Origin: an uncultured Isoptericola sp.
GTDB lineage: Bacteria; Actinomycetota; Actinomycetes; Actinomycetales; Cellulomonadaceae
Assembly: GCA_947497265.1 (NCBI GenBank)
Contig: CANMFP010000001.1
Span: forward strand, 744,001-808,000
Reading direction: 5' to 3'
DNA length: 64,000 nt
Below are positions 51,506 to 60,300 of this stretch, piece after piece. The notes beneath the pieces are model-generated. The model worked only from the letters and a program-made list of their open reading frames with translations. It was not told the origin of the DNA and searched no databases. A program made the position numbers and the translations under genes. Within the stretch, counting starts at the first letter, position 1. Each line of letters opens with the position of its first letter.

Positions 51506-53446
51506 ATGAACAAGCTGCAGCAGTGGTGGTACGGCAGGTGGGCGATCCCAGTGGTCTCCGGGGCGCTGATCCTCATCTCGTTCTTCGTGGCCCGCGGCCT
51601 CGGTTCCGATGCGTGGAGCAACGCCTTCATGGTGGCCGCCGCCGTGGTCGCGGGTACCCCGATCGTGACCAAGGCAGCCCGGGCGCTCATGGCCCGGGTC
51701 ATCGGCATCGACCTGCTGGTCTCGGTGGCCGCGATCGGCGCGGTGATCATCGGGGAGTACTGGGAGGCCGCCGCGGTGACCTTCCTCTTCGCCATCGGGC
51801 ACGCCCTGGAGTCCGCAACGCTGAACAAGACCCGCTCGGCACTGGCCGAGCTGGTGGCCGTGGCCCCAGACGTGGCCGTGGTCATGCGCGACGGCGTGCA
51901 GGTGGAGGTGCCCGCTGCGAGCGTGGCCATGGGCGAGATCGTCCTGGTCAAGAACGGCGCTAAGGTCCCGGTGGACGGCGAGGTCGTGGCCGGCACCGGC
52001 GCCCTGGACGAGGCCTCCATCACCGGGGAGTCCATCCCCGTGGAGAAGTCCAAGGGCGACCACGTCTTCGCCGGAACCGTCGCCAAGGGTGGGTTCCTCC
52101 AGGTGCTCGCCACCGGCATCGGCGCCGACACCACGCTGGCCCGCATCATCCACCGCGTCGAAGACGCCCAGGACGCCAAGGCCAAGACCGCCCAGTTCAT
52201 GGACCGGTTCTCCGCCTGGTACACCCCGGCCATCATGGTCCTGGCCCTCGTGGTCGGACTCATCACCGGTGACGTCGTGCTCGGGCTGACCCTGCTGGTC
52301 ATCGGCTGCCCTGGCGCGCTGGTCATCTCCATCCCGGTCTCCATCGTCGCCGGCATCGGCCGGGCCGCCAAGGACGGCATCCTCATCAAGGGTGGGGAGT
52401 ACCTGGAGACCTCCGGCAAGATCACCGCCGTCGCGGTGGACAAGACCGGCACCCTGACCAAGGGCCGCCCGCACCTGACCGACGTCGTCGTCCTGGCCCC
52501 AGCCATGGATCGCGCCCAGGTGCTGACCTGGGCAGCCCGGGCCGAGGCCGGCTCCGAGCACCCGCTCGCCCGACCCATCCTGGAGGCAGCAGCCGCGGAG
52601 GGGCTGGCCACGTCGGGGCTGCCCGAGGTCACCGAGCCCGTGCCTGGCAAGGGCATCACTGCCACCATCGGCGGGCGCCGGGTCCTCATCGGCAACGTGG
52701 CGCTGCTGGAGCAGTACGGCGTCGCGGACACTGTTGGCGCCGGGCAGGCCGCTGAGGAGCTCGCCGCAGCGGGCAGGACGGCGATGATCGTGGCCGTGGA
52801 GGATGCGGTGGCTGGTGTGGTCGCGGTGGCTGATGAGGTCCGTCCCGACGCGGCGCAGATGGTCGCCCGTCTGCACGACGCCGGGGTGAAGAAGGTGGTC
52901 ATGCTCACCGGTGACGCCCCGCTGGTGGCGAAGGCAGTTGGTGCGGCGACCGGGGTCGATGAGGTCCGCGCCGGCCTGCTGCCCGAGGACAAGCTCGACG
53001 CGGTCGCGGACCTGCAGCGTCAAGGTCACGTGGTGGCCATGGTCGGCGACGGCGTCAACGACGCCCCCGCCCTGGCAACGGCCAACATCGGCGTGGCCAT
53101 GGGCGCCGCCGGCTCTGCCGTCGCCGTGGAGACTGCGGACATCGCCCTCATGGGCGACAACCTGCTCAAGCTCCCCGAGGCCGTCGGCCTGGCCCGGCGC
53201 ACCGTGAACAACATGCGCCAGAACATCACCATCGCCCTGGTCACCGTGGCCGCCCTGCTGGCCGGCGTCCTCCTGGGCGGGGTGACTATGGCCATCGGGA
53301 TGCTCGTCCACGAAGCTTCGGTCCTGGTCGTCATTATCAACGCCATGCGCCTGCTGCGCCGCCACCAGGACACCACCAGCGCCGTGGCGACAGCGCCGGC
53401 GCAGAGCACCACCACCGAGGCACAGGCAATGGCCCGCCGCCCGTAA
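51506..53446 (+). CDS. P1B-type heavy-metal ATPase with CPG membrane motif
   Basis: A 646-residue metal-pumping ATPase. Actuator TGES is at about 173-176, phosphorylation DKTGT at Asp312, SEHPLA for nucleotide binding, and hinge GDGVND near 514-519. The membrane metal motif is Cys268-Pro269-Gly270 (IGCPGALVIS) instead of CPC, SPC or TPC, and the last helices hold LVHEASVLVVIINAMRLL. No N-terminal HMA domain. It is served by the Crp-type promoter and possibly by the separate HMA proteins. The metal is not predictable. Confidence 0.92.
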   Translation: MNKLQQWWYGRWAIPVVSGALILISFFVARGLGSDAWSNAFMVAAAVVAGTPIVTKAARALMARVIGIDLLVSVAAIGAVIIGEYWEAAAVTFLFAIGHALESATLNKTRSALAELVAVAPDVAVVMRDGVQVEVPAASVAMGEIVLVKNGAKVPVDGEVVAGTGALDEASITGESIPVEKSKGDHVFAGTVAKGGFLQVLATGIGADTTLARIIHRVEDAQDAKAKTAQFMDRFSAWYTPAIMVLALVVGLITGDVVLGLTLLVIGCPGALVISIPVSIVAGIGRAAKDGILIKGGEYLETSGKITAVAVDKTGTLTKGRPHLTDVVVLAPAMDRAQVLTWAARAEAGSEHPLARPILEAAAAEGLATSGLPEVTEPVPGKGITATIGGRRVLIGNVALLEQYGVADTVGAGQAAEELAAAGRTAMIVAVEDAVAGVVAVADEVRPDAAQMVARLHDAGVKKVVMLTGDAPLVAKAVGAATGVDEVRAGLLPEDKLDAVADLQRQGHVVAMVGDGVNDAPALATANIGVAMGAAGSAVAVETADIALMGDNLLKLPEAVGLARRTVNNMRQNITIALVTVAALLAGVLLGGVTMAIGMLVHEASVLVVIINAMRLLRRHQDTTSAVATAPAQSTTTEAQAMARRP

Positions 53447-53528
53447 GCAGCACCGGACCAGGACACCTCAACGCCAGCCGTCCCGGCCCGCCGCTGGAAA
53501 CCAGCACTACCTCAGGAGGAAACACCAG

Positions 53529-53957
53529 GTGAGCACCGAAGAACACTTCACCATCGAAGGCAACATCGAGCACTTCACCATCGCCGACGTCGCCCAGGAC
53601 AACCCCGACTTCCGCCGGGTGCTATGGACCGGTCAGCACGCCCAGATCGTCATCATGACCATTCCCCCGGGTAGTGAGATCGGGGATGAGGTCCACCAGA
53701 ACACCGACCAGATCCTCACCTTCATCAGCGGAACCGGTCAGGCAGACCTCAACGGCCATACCCACCCGATCGAGGCCGGTGACCAGTGCGCCATCCCAGC
53801 CGGCACCCGGCACAACTTCCGCAACACCGGTGCTGAGCCACTCGTGCTCTACACCGTTTATGCCCCGCCCGAGCACGCCGCCGACGGTGCCTACCCGACC
53901 AAGAACGAGGCCGACGCCGCCGAGGCAGCCGGGCAGGACGAGCCCCCCACCGCCTGA
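53529..53957 (+). CDS. Cupin-domain protein
   Basis: A 142-residue single cupin: GSEIGDEVHQNTDQILTFISG (motif 1 with His and Gln/Glu-type ligands) and GDQCAIPAGTRHNFRN (motif 2 His). It may bind a metal and act on a small molecule or as a sensor. GTG 53529 has AGGAGG upstream. It follows the ATPase by 82 bases and is probably in its operon. Confidence 0.87.
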   Translation: MSTEEHFTIEGNIEHFTIADVAQDNPDFRRVLWTGQHAQIVIMTIPPGSEIGDEVHQNTDQILTFISGTGQADLNGHTHPIEAGDQCAIPAGTRHNFRNTGAEPLVLYTVYAPPEHAADGAYPTKNEADAAEAAGQDEPPTA

Positions 53958-54048
53958 CGAGCACACCAACCACCGGCTGAAGCGGCCGGCCAGGTCAGGG
54001 ACCACACTCGGCTCGTTCAGCGACCAACAAGAAGGAAGAAGCAACCCC

Positions 54049-54963
54049 ATGTCCAAGGTGTACGTATTCAATGACTTCGGTGGCCCGGAGAACCAGCAGC
54101 TGGTCGACCGCCCGGCCCCCCCGCCGGGCCCGGGCGAGCTGGCGGTCAAGGTCCGCGCCGCCGGCGTCAACCCAATCGACCACAAGATCCGCTCCGGAGC
54201 TCTGGGCACCGACCTACCGCTGCCGGCCCCCATGGGTCAGGAGGTCGCCGGCGTCGTCACCACCATCGGCGACGGCGTGGAAGGCTTCGCGGTGGGCGAT
54301 GCGATCCTCGGTCCGGTCGCCCCCGGATACGGGGCCTTTGCCCAGGACACCATCGTGCGGGCCACCGAGGCGGTGGCCAAGCCCGAGGAGATCTCCTTCG
54401 CCGACGCCGCCACCATCCCCGTCGCAGCAGCCACCGCCTACGACGCCACCCACCAGATCGAGCTCGAAGCCGGCCAGACGCTCCTGATCCTCGGCGCCGG
54501 CGGCGGCGTCGGGCTCATGGCCGCCCAGATCGGCCGGGTCCACCAGTTCACCGTCATCGGCATCGCCTCGGAGACCAAGCGCCAAATCGTCGAGTCCACC
54601 GGGGCCACCTTCGTCCCCTCCGGGAAGGGCGTGGCCGACCGTGTGCGCGAGGTCGCCCCCGAGGGATTGGACCTCATCGTCGACCTGGTCGGCGGGGATG
54701 CCCTGCGCCAGGTCGCCGCACTGGCCACCAGCCCCTCGCGCATCATCTCCGCCGCCGACCCCGCGACGGCCACCGAGATCGGCGGCTCCGCCCTCGAGCG
54801 CACCAGCGAGGCCATGGCCAAGATCACCGGGGTCATCGAGTACGGCCTCGTCGACCCCCACGTCACCGCCCGCTACCCCCTCGAACAAGCCGGCGAGGCC
54901 ATCGTCGCAGTCGAGACTGGCCACACCACCGGCAAGACCGTCATCGAGCCCTACAGCGCCTGA
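54049..54963 (+). CDS. Quinone-oxidoreductase-like MDR protein
   Basis: A 304-residue zinc-free medium-chain dehydrogenase/reductase. It has VRAAGVNPIDHKIRSG, Rossmann motif LILGAGGGVGLMAAQI, LDLIVDLVGGDALRQVA, and a C-terminal YPLEQAGEAIVAVETGHTTGK. It would reduce quinones or enones with NADPH, fitting redox stress. It is the last gene before the IS1380 element. Confidence 0.92.
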   Translation: MSKVYVFNDFGGPENQQLVDRPAPPPGPGELAVKVRAAGVNPIDHKIRSGALGTDLPLPAPMGQEVAGVVTTIGDGVEGFAVGDAILGPVAPGYGAFAQDTIVRATEAVAKPEEISFADAATIPVAAATAYDATHQIELEAGQTLLILGAGGGVGLMAAQIGRVHQFTVIGIASETKRQIVESTGATFVPSGKGVADRVREVAPEGLDLIVDLVGGDALRQVAALATSPSRIISAADPATATEIGGSALERTSEAMAKITGVIEYGLVDPHVTARYPLEQAGEAIVAVETGHTTGKTVIEPYSA

Positions 54964-55007
54964 CGCGGGCCGACCGGTAGCACCTGTGAAGCAGCCTTGC
55001 GCTACTG

Positions 55008-56724
55008 GCCTCGGGCTTTCATCGGTGAGGGCGTCCGAGGGGTGACCGGGTAAGAGAAAGGTGCCCCTGACCTGGGAAGATACGGCTTGTCGAGAGTCGT
55101 AGCTGTCCAGGTCGAAGGAGCACCTTTCAGGTGAGGAAGCATACGGGGTTCTATCCCCGGTTGAAGACGGACGTCCGCGCTTCGGGCGCGGTCGGGCAGG
55201 CGGGCGGGGTGCTGCTGACCGAGACGGTCCGAGCCACCGGCCTGGACCGCGAGCTGGCCGCGGTGCTGGCGCCGTGGCGCAAGCCGCTCGCGAGGCATGA
55301 TCCGGGCAAGGTGTTGCTGGATCTGGCGGTCGCGCTGGCTTTGGGCGGGGACTGTCTGGCCGACGTCGGGGTGCTGCGCACCGAGCCGGGCATCTACGGG
55401 CCGGTGGCTTCGGACCCGACGGTCTCGCGCACCATCGCTGCGTTGGCCGCGGATGCGGATGCGGCATTGGCCGCGATCGACGCGGCTCGCGCGCAGGCGC
55501 GCACCCGGGCGTGGCGGCTGGCAAGCGATCAGGCGCCGGACCAGGACGTCGATGCCCGCGAGCCGTTGGTGATCGACACCGACGCCACGCTGGTGACGGC
55601 GCACTCGGACAAGGAGCAGGCCGCGGCGACGTTCAAACGCGGCTACGGGTTCCACCCGTTGTGGGCGTTCATCGACCACGGGGCTGCCGGGACCGGGGAG
55701 CCCGCGGCGGTGCTGCTGCGCCCGGGGAATGCCGGATCGAACACCGCGGCCGACCACATTCGGGTTATCACCTCCGCCCTGGCCCAGCTACCCGACCACC
55801 TGACCGGCAGCGGTGGTCGCACGAGGGCGTCGAAGAAGATCCTGATCCGCGCCGACGGTGCCGGCGGCACCCACGAACTCGTGAACTGGCTGACCAAGCA
55901 GCGGCTGGCCTACAGCGTCGGGTTCACCCTGCCCGAACACACCCCCGAGCTGTATCACCAGATCCCCGAGAAGACCTGGACCCCGGCCTACGACGCCGAC
56001 GGCGAGGCCCGCGACGGGGCGTGGGTCGCCGAGCTCACGAACCTGCTCGACCTCGACGGCTGGCCGAAGGGCATGCGTGTCATCGTGCGCCGCGAGCGAC
56101 CCCACCCCGGCGCACAACTACGGTTCGAGGACGCAGGCGGCTACCGGCTGACCGCGTTCGCCACCAACACTGCCGTTGGCGGGCCCGGCCGCCAGTTGCC
56201 CGATCTCGAGCTGCGCCACCGCCGCCGCGCCCGGGCCGAGGACCGCATCCGCATCGCCAAGGACACCGGCCTGGCGAACCTTCCCCTGCAAGGCTTCGAC
56301 GCCAACCGGATCTGGTGCGCCATCGTCGCCCTTGCGGGCGACCTGACCGCCTGGATGCAGACCCTCGCCCTGACCGACCACGACGCGCGCCGATGGGAAC
56401 CCAAACGCCTACGCCTGCGGCTGTTCACCATCCCGGCGACCCTTGCCCGACGCGCCCGCACCAAGGTGCTGCACCTCGCCCGACACGCGCCCTGGGCCGA
56501 CGTCATCACCGGCGCCCTCGCCCGGCTACGAGGACTCGACCCCGCGCCCGGCTGACCCACGGCTCCGACCGTCCCGACGACCACACGCACGACCCGGAAC
56601 CTGGAACCCCGACCGCCCGGACGACACCGGGCCCGATCATCGCACCAACCTGCAAGAATCACGCCCGAACAACGGCAACGACGCCGTCCCCGGCACCGTC
56701 AGCCAAGGGATGAAAGATCGAGGC
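55008..56724 (+). mobile_element. IS1380-family insertion sequence
   Basis: An element of about 1.7 kb with imperfect terminal inverted repeats (GCCTCGGGCTTTCATC at 55008-55023; GATGAAAGATCGAGGC at 56709-56724). A subterminal repeat GAAAGGTGC / GCACCTTTC lies before the gene. Flanking tetramers are CTGG and CTAG, not identical, so a clean 4-bp target duplication is not seen. It bounds the right end of the island. Confidence 0.82.
55131..56555 (+). CDS. IS1380-family transposase
   Basis: A 474-residue DDE transposase with DPTVSRTIAALAADAD, LVIDTDATLVTAHSDKE (first Asp), KRGYGFHPLWAFIDHG, LIRADGAGGTHELVNW (second Asp), and a C-terminal YRLTAFATNT then NRIWCAIVALAGDLTAWMQ. The length and order match IS1380. 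The frame is intact. Confidence 0.95.
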   Translation: MRKHTGFYPRLKTDVRASGAVGQAGGVLLTETVRATGLDRELAAVLAPWRKPLARHDPGKVLLDLAVALALGGDCLADVGVLRTEPGIYGPVASDPTVSRTIAALAADADAALAAIDAARAQARTRAWRLASDQAPDQDVDAREPLVIDTDATLVTAHSDKEQAAATFKRGYGFHPLWAFIDHGAAGTGEPAAVLLRPGNAGSNTAADHIRVITSALAQLPDHLTGSGGRTRASKKILIRADGAGGTHELVNWLTKQRLAYSVGFTLPEHTPELYHQIPEKTWTPAYDADGEARDGAWVAELTNLLDLDGWPKGMRVIVRRERPHPGAQLRFEDAGGYRLTAFATNTAVGGPGRQLPDLELRHRRRARAEDRIRIAKDTGLANLPLQGFDANRIWCAIVALAGDLTAWMQTLALTDHDARRWEPKRLRLRLFTIPATLARRARTKVLHLARHAPWADVITGALARLRGLDPAPG

Positions 56725-56769
56725 TAGTCCTGCAGCCGTAGATCGTAGCTGCGACCTGTGGCTCTAGAA

Positions 56770-57198
56770 CTAGCCGCTCTTCGATTGGTTGTACGAATCC
56801 CAAAGGTCTCGCTCGGTGAACACGTCGTACAGAGCATCCTGCGCTGCCACCGCTTGGCGGTGGCTAAGTCTGCCGCGGTCCTGCTCCGCGAAGATCTCTC
56901 CTTCGATTGAGTCGAAGCAGACCATGGTGCCGACCGAGGTCGCGAACGTGTCGGACTCATCCTCGGTCGCGTCGAGACAACCAGTCAGCTTCTTTCGGTA
57001 GTTCCTGGCAGCGCGGTCCTCGGATTCCTCCAGCTGCGCTTGCTTGTCCTCGATGGCCGCATCGCTAGAGCGCGACGCCGTGCTCGCCTCACTGGGTGTG
57101 AGTTCTTGCTCGCCTGCGACGCCGCCGGAACAGGAGGCCGTCAGTGCCATTAGCGTCCCGCTCGCTGCGGCAGCCATAGCCAGCTTGAACTTCGTCAC
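56770..57198 (-). CDS. Small lipoprotein of unknown function
   Basis: A 142-residue exported protein with signal and lipobox ALTASC, then a Glu/Ser-rich soluble part and two further cysteines (KLTGCLDATE, TMVCFDS) that may form a disulfide. It ends WDSYNQSKSG. No family is recognised. GTG 57198 with GGGAG upstream. It is next to mobile genes and may be a conjugation- or exclusion-type lipoprotein (inference). Confidence 0.65.
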   Translation of the reverse strand: MTKFKLAMAAAASGTLMALTASCSGGVAGEQELTPSEASTASRSSDAAIEDKQAQLEESEDRAARNYRKKLTGCLDATEDESDTFATSVGTMVCFDSIEGEIFAEQDRGRLSHRQAVAAQDALYDVFTERDLWDSYNQSKSG

Positions 57199-57264
57199 CC
57201 ACGCACTCCCATCAGCGATTTACGACCAGCCTTCATCATCCCAGCCCTGCAGACAGGGCAGCAC

Positions 57265-58044
57265 TCACCGGTCGAGTCCGGCTCGCTGGACCTGGGCCGC
57301 GTGGCCGCGGGTACGGCGAGCCTTGGGCGCCTTCGTCTTCTGGACGCTGGGACCGACGGCCTCGGTGGCGGGCTTGGCCTGGCTGACGTCGGCGCGCATC
57401 CGGGTAGCGACGACCTCATGGTCCAGCCCCTTGCCTTCGAGGTCGCGCGCGGTGGCTTCACGGCGCTCGGCGGTGTCGTACATCGCTCGTCCGTCCTCGC
57501 GTGTGCGGTCGCCCGCGGCTTCGTGCTTCTCGGCCTGCGCGGCGGCACGGATCCGCTCGCCCGGGTCGGGCTCGTGCTCGGCTGCCGCTCGAGCAGCGTC
57601 GGCCTGCTGGTCCTCGTGGTCGGCCTCCTGAATGAGCCGCTGAGCCTCAGCGTTCTCCGCGGCCGACCGGGTGCGCTCGGCGTCCGCCTGGGCGCGTTCC
57701 CGGTCGGCGCGCTCGACGGCGGCCCGCACGGCTGCGGGGTCGGCACCGGTGTCGTCGACGTCGAGGCCGTAGCGGGTGCGCAGCTCGTCGCGCATGTGCT
57801 GCTCGGCCCGGACGGCTTCGGGGTCCTCGTGAGCCCACGCGCGGGCCACCTGGTAGGTGTGCCCGATTTGCTCGGCGCCGGCGCGGTCCCACCAGTCCGC
57901 TCGGTGCACGCTCGCGGCTTGCGCGCGCCGTAGGGCGTCCTCGCGGGCGCGGGCGAGACGTTCGCCCACCTGTCCAGCGGCGGAGACCAGGACGCGCAGC
58001 TGGCCCTCGAACGCTTCCTCGATGCCGTCTGACTCGTCGACCAT
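57265..58044 (-). CDS. Long coiled-coil protein of mobile-element type
   Basis: A 259-residue highly charged, mostly helical protein: AAVERADRERAQADAERTR and RAAAEHEPDPGERIRAAAQ form coiled coils, with a basic tail (KTKAPKARRTRGHAAQ). A segment RADWWDRAGAEQIGHTYQVARAW is near the middle. Similar proteins occur beside relaxase genes of actinobacterial plasmids and ICEs. ATG 58044 is preceded by AGGGAG. It is probably a mobilisation accessory. Confidence 0.6.
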   Translation of the reverse strand: MVDESDGIEEAFEGQLRVLVSAAGQVGERLARAREDALRRAQAASVHRADWWDRAGAEQIGHTYQVARAWAHEDPEAVRAEQHMRDELRTRYGLDVDDTGADPAAVRAAVERADRERAQADAERTRSAAENAEAQRLIQEADHEDQQADAARAAAEHEPDPGERIRAAAQAEKHEAAGDRTREDGRAMYDTAERREATARDLEGKGLDHEVVATRMRADVSQAKPATEAVGPSVQKTKAPKARRTRGHAAQVQRAGLDR

Positions 58045-58060
58045 CGCAGGTACTCCCTTC

Positions 58061-58369
58061 CTATCGTTCGGGGCCCCGGTCCGGGCCTCGTGTGGTGGTC
58101 TGTCGCGCACGCTGCTGCTCGACCTTGTTCGGCACCGGCGAGGACGCCTGGGCGGCGTCAGTTGCCTGGCTCGCGGCGAGCCGGTCGAGGATCGCCTGTG
58201 CCTCGGGGGCGAGCGTCGCCGCCGCGGTCTGGGTTGGACCCTGAGTCGGCGTGGCCGTCGTGCCGGCGGCCTGCTCTACAGGTGCCGGCAGGGCGTTGCG
58301 TACCCGCACCAACCGTGCGCGGGTGTCCTCCGCGAGGAGCCGCGCCTGGCGTGCCTGCTGGCCCGCCAC
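58061..58369 (-). pseudogene. Probable C-terminal fragment of a mobilisation protein
   Basis: A 102-residue open frame with TRARLVRVRNALPAP and a low-complexity Ala/Thr/Gln tail ending ARQTTTRGPDRGPER. It starts from a GTG without a ribosome binding site, and just beyond it the composition changes (58380). It looks like the end of a larger protein, perhaps a relaxase-linked one, cut at this point. It is 16 bases from the coiled-coil gene. Confidence 0.45.
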
Positions 58370-58500
58370 AGAGGGTTCGTGAAACTGTTAAGTTTGAGAT
58401 CGTTCTCCAGCCCCGAATAGCATCCGCTTGAGCGGGCTCGTACCTCGGCCCAGAGAGGATGGATGGTACGCCTGACGCACCTCGTCCATCAACATCGCAG

Positions 58501-58962
58501 TCAGTGCATCTCGATGGCCGCGTCTCTCGCTTGGCGGCGCCGCTCGCGTGCCATGACGGCGTCGATGCGGCAACGTCGGCAACGCCGCCGGCCATCGCTG
58601 AAGACGTACGTGTTGGCCTCGGTGTACTCATGCCCCTTCGGGCAGTGCGTCTTCGCGCGCTGATGCTCAGCACCGTCGCGCTCCTCGAGGTCCCCGTTGC
58701 GGCGCAGCCGGCGAGCATGAATCCTGCACAGTCCGATGCGGACCGTGCACTGCCGGGTGCATCCCTGGACACCGCAGGTCGTGCGTTCGCCCTCGCGGAC
58801 GCGCGCCCGATAGTCGTCGATGAGGGCCTGCACTAGCTGCGGATCCAGGCGCCAGCGACCATTCGTTTGCTGCTCGCCGCGGAGGCGCAGCCAAACGCGC
58901 ACCGTCTTCGGTGCGACTCCCAACTGCTCGGCCACCATCCGCGGCGACACCAACTCCTCCAC
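58501..58962 (-). CDS. HTH and zinc-finger protein of phage/plasmid type
   Basis: A 153-residue protein. An N-terminal excisionase-like helix-turn-helix (SPRMVAEQLGVAPKTVRVWLRLRG) is followed by two cysteine/histidine pairs: CGVQGCTRQC with LCRIHARR, and CPKGHEYTEANTYVF with CRRCRID. The second block is common in phage HNH-linked proteins. It could act in DNA binding or control of the element. Confidence 0.72.
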   Translation of the reverse strand: MEELVSPRMVAEQLGVAPKTVRVWLRLRGEQQTNGRWRLDPQLVQALIDDYRARVREGERTTCGVQGCTRQCTVRIGLCRIHARRLRRNGDLEERDGAEHQRAKTHCPKGHEYTEANTYVFSDGRRRCRRCRIDAVMARERRRQARDAAIEMH

Positions 58963-58997
58963 ACCGAAGAGGGTAGAACGCGGTCATACTTAGGAAG

Positions 58998-59243
58998 CTA
59001 TCCCGCCGCGCTCTGGTCCTCATCGCGGCCGCGGGGCGGGTGATCGGCGTGTTCGAGCAGGTCGCCGGGCTGGCAGTCGAGCTCGCGGCAGATGGCGTCG
59101 AGAGTCGCGAGTTTGACCGCCTTGGCCTTGCCTGTCTTGAGGATGGACAGGTTCGCCACGGTGATGCCGACACGCTCGGCGAGCTCGGTGAGGGTCAACT
59201 TGCGCTCGACGAGCATCCGGTCAAGCCTGATCACGATCGCCAT
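58998..59243 (-). CDS. XRE-family helix-turn-helix protein
   Basis: An 81-residue Cro/C1-type regulator: MLVERKLTLTELAERVGI and ANLSILKTGKAKAVKLATLD (HTH), then CRELDCQPGDLLE. It ends RGRDEDQSAAG, a tail also found on the zeta toxin of this region. ATG 59243 overlaps the DUF2975 stop by one base. In many bacteria such XRE proteins are paired with DUF2975 membrane proteins, as here. Confidence 0.9.
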   Translation of the reverse strand: MAIVIRLDRMLVERKLTLTELAERVGITVANLSILKTGKAKAVKLATLDAICRELDCQPGDLLEHADHPPRGRDEDQSAAG

Positions 59244-60013
59244 CAGACCGTCAGCCTGCGCTCGTCCTCGATGGTGACGCCGTGGCGGAACACCTCCGCG
59301 ACGAGCAGCACCAGTCCGCCCAGGGCGACCCGGATGAGGTCCACGCCGTTCGGGTAGCCGTCATAGCTGCTCCACGGTTGGAGCGGCACCTCCTCGTTGA
59401 ACGTCGTGGCCCCGTAGCCGACCTGGTACAGGTTCGTGAAGTGGTCCAGTGCCGGTGCCAGGGCGGCGCTGGCGATTGTCAGCCAGCCCAGGGCGCGCAG
59501 GTAGCGCACGGCGCGTGTGTTGAAGGCGTTCCCTCTGGCCGCCGCTGCGAGCAGTCGCCACAGCAGAACCAGCCACACGGTGATCACGGTCGCGATGATC
59601 ACCTTCTTGACGACCTGGGCGGCCACGTAGGGGCTCCAACCGCCGGTCGAGGCGAGCTCGACCTCGCCGAAGAGGTGCACGGACGTCGGACGGATGTCCG
59701 CGTCCTGACGGTGAACAGGCCCACCCTGAGTCTCACTGTCCTCGCCATGGATGAAGTAGTTGCTGCAGAAGCGGGCGTCGTCCCACGAGTCGACGCTCGA
59801 CGTCTGGCACACGTCTTCAAGTGTCTGGACCTGCGTCGAGAGCGTGTCCTGGAAGTGCAGCGGCCCGAGGCTGTAGTCCACGGGGTAGGTCACCTTGCCC
59901 GCCAGCGCCAGGGCGCCGGTCACTGCCACCGTGACGGCCAGGGCCGCGGTGACGACGGCGGCAGCCAGCGCGACCCAGCCCCCGATCTGGAACGCTCGCG
60001 GTGCTCGGGCCAT
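59243..60013 (-). CDS. DUF2975 membrane protein
   Basis: A 256-residue membrane protein: a first helix (VALAAAVVTAALAVTVAV), an extracellular region of about 110 residues with VCQTSSVDSWDDARFCS (two cysteines), then helices VIIATVITVWLVLLWRLL, ALGWLTIASAALAPAL and VALGGLVLLVAEVF. ATG 60013 has GGAGGAC upstream. It precedes and overlaps the XRE gene, forming the usual membrane-sensor/regulator pair. Function unknown. Confidence 0.85.
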   Translation of the reverse strand: MARAPRAFQIGGWVALAAAVVTAALAVTVAVTGALALAGKVTYPVDYSLGPLHFQDTLSTQVQTLEDVCQTSSVDSWDDARFCSNYFIHGEDSETQGGPVHRQDADIRPTSVHLFGEVELASTGGWSPYVAAQVVKKVIIATVITVWLVLLWRLLAAAARGNAFNTRAVRYLRALGWLTIASAALAPALDHFTNLYQVGYGATTFNEEVPLQPWSSYDGYPNGVDLIRVALGGLVLLVAEVFRHGVTIEDERRLTV

Positions 60014-60036
60014 CAGCCAGTCCTCCATATTGTTTA

Positions 60037-60054
60037 ACGATGCGCACACATCGT
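60037..60054. promoter_or_regulatory. Inverted repeat ACGATG-N6-CATCGT upstream of DUF2975
   Basis: Perfect 6-bp arms, with a further CATCGT half-site about 20 bases on. It lies 24 bases before the DUF2975 start and is a plausible operator for the XRE protein of the same operon. Confidence 0.5.
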
Positions 60055-60300
60055 CTCTCGATACTGATGCATCGTGCCTCAATATGTCAATCTCGGAGGA
60101 GCCACTACTGATCCTCGCCGAAGCCCTCTCCGGTCCGTGCTGGACGCGGGCGCTGTGGCGGTACGCAGCGCCTCGCGCGCGGAGGAACCGATACACCTGA
60201 CACGAGGTGACCAGAACGACTTCTTTGCCCTGTTTGCCACCCGATTGACCGATAGGCTACTTTGTGGCAGCCAAGACCAATGATGATCGAAAGGCTTGAT

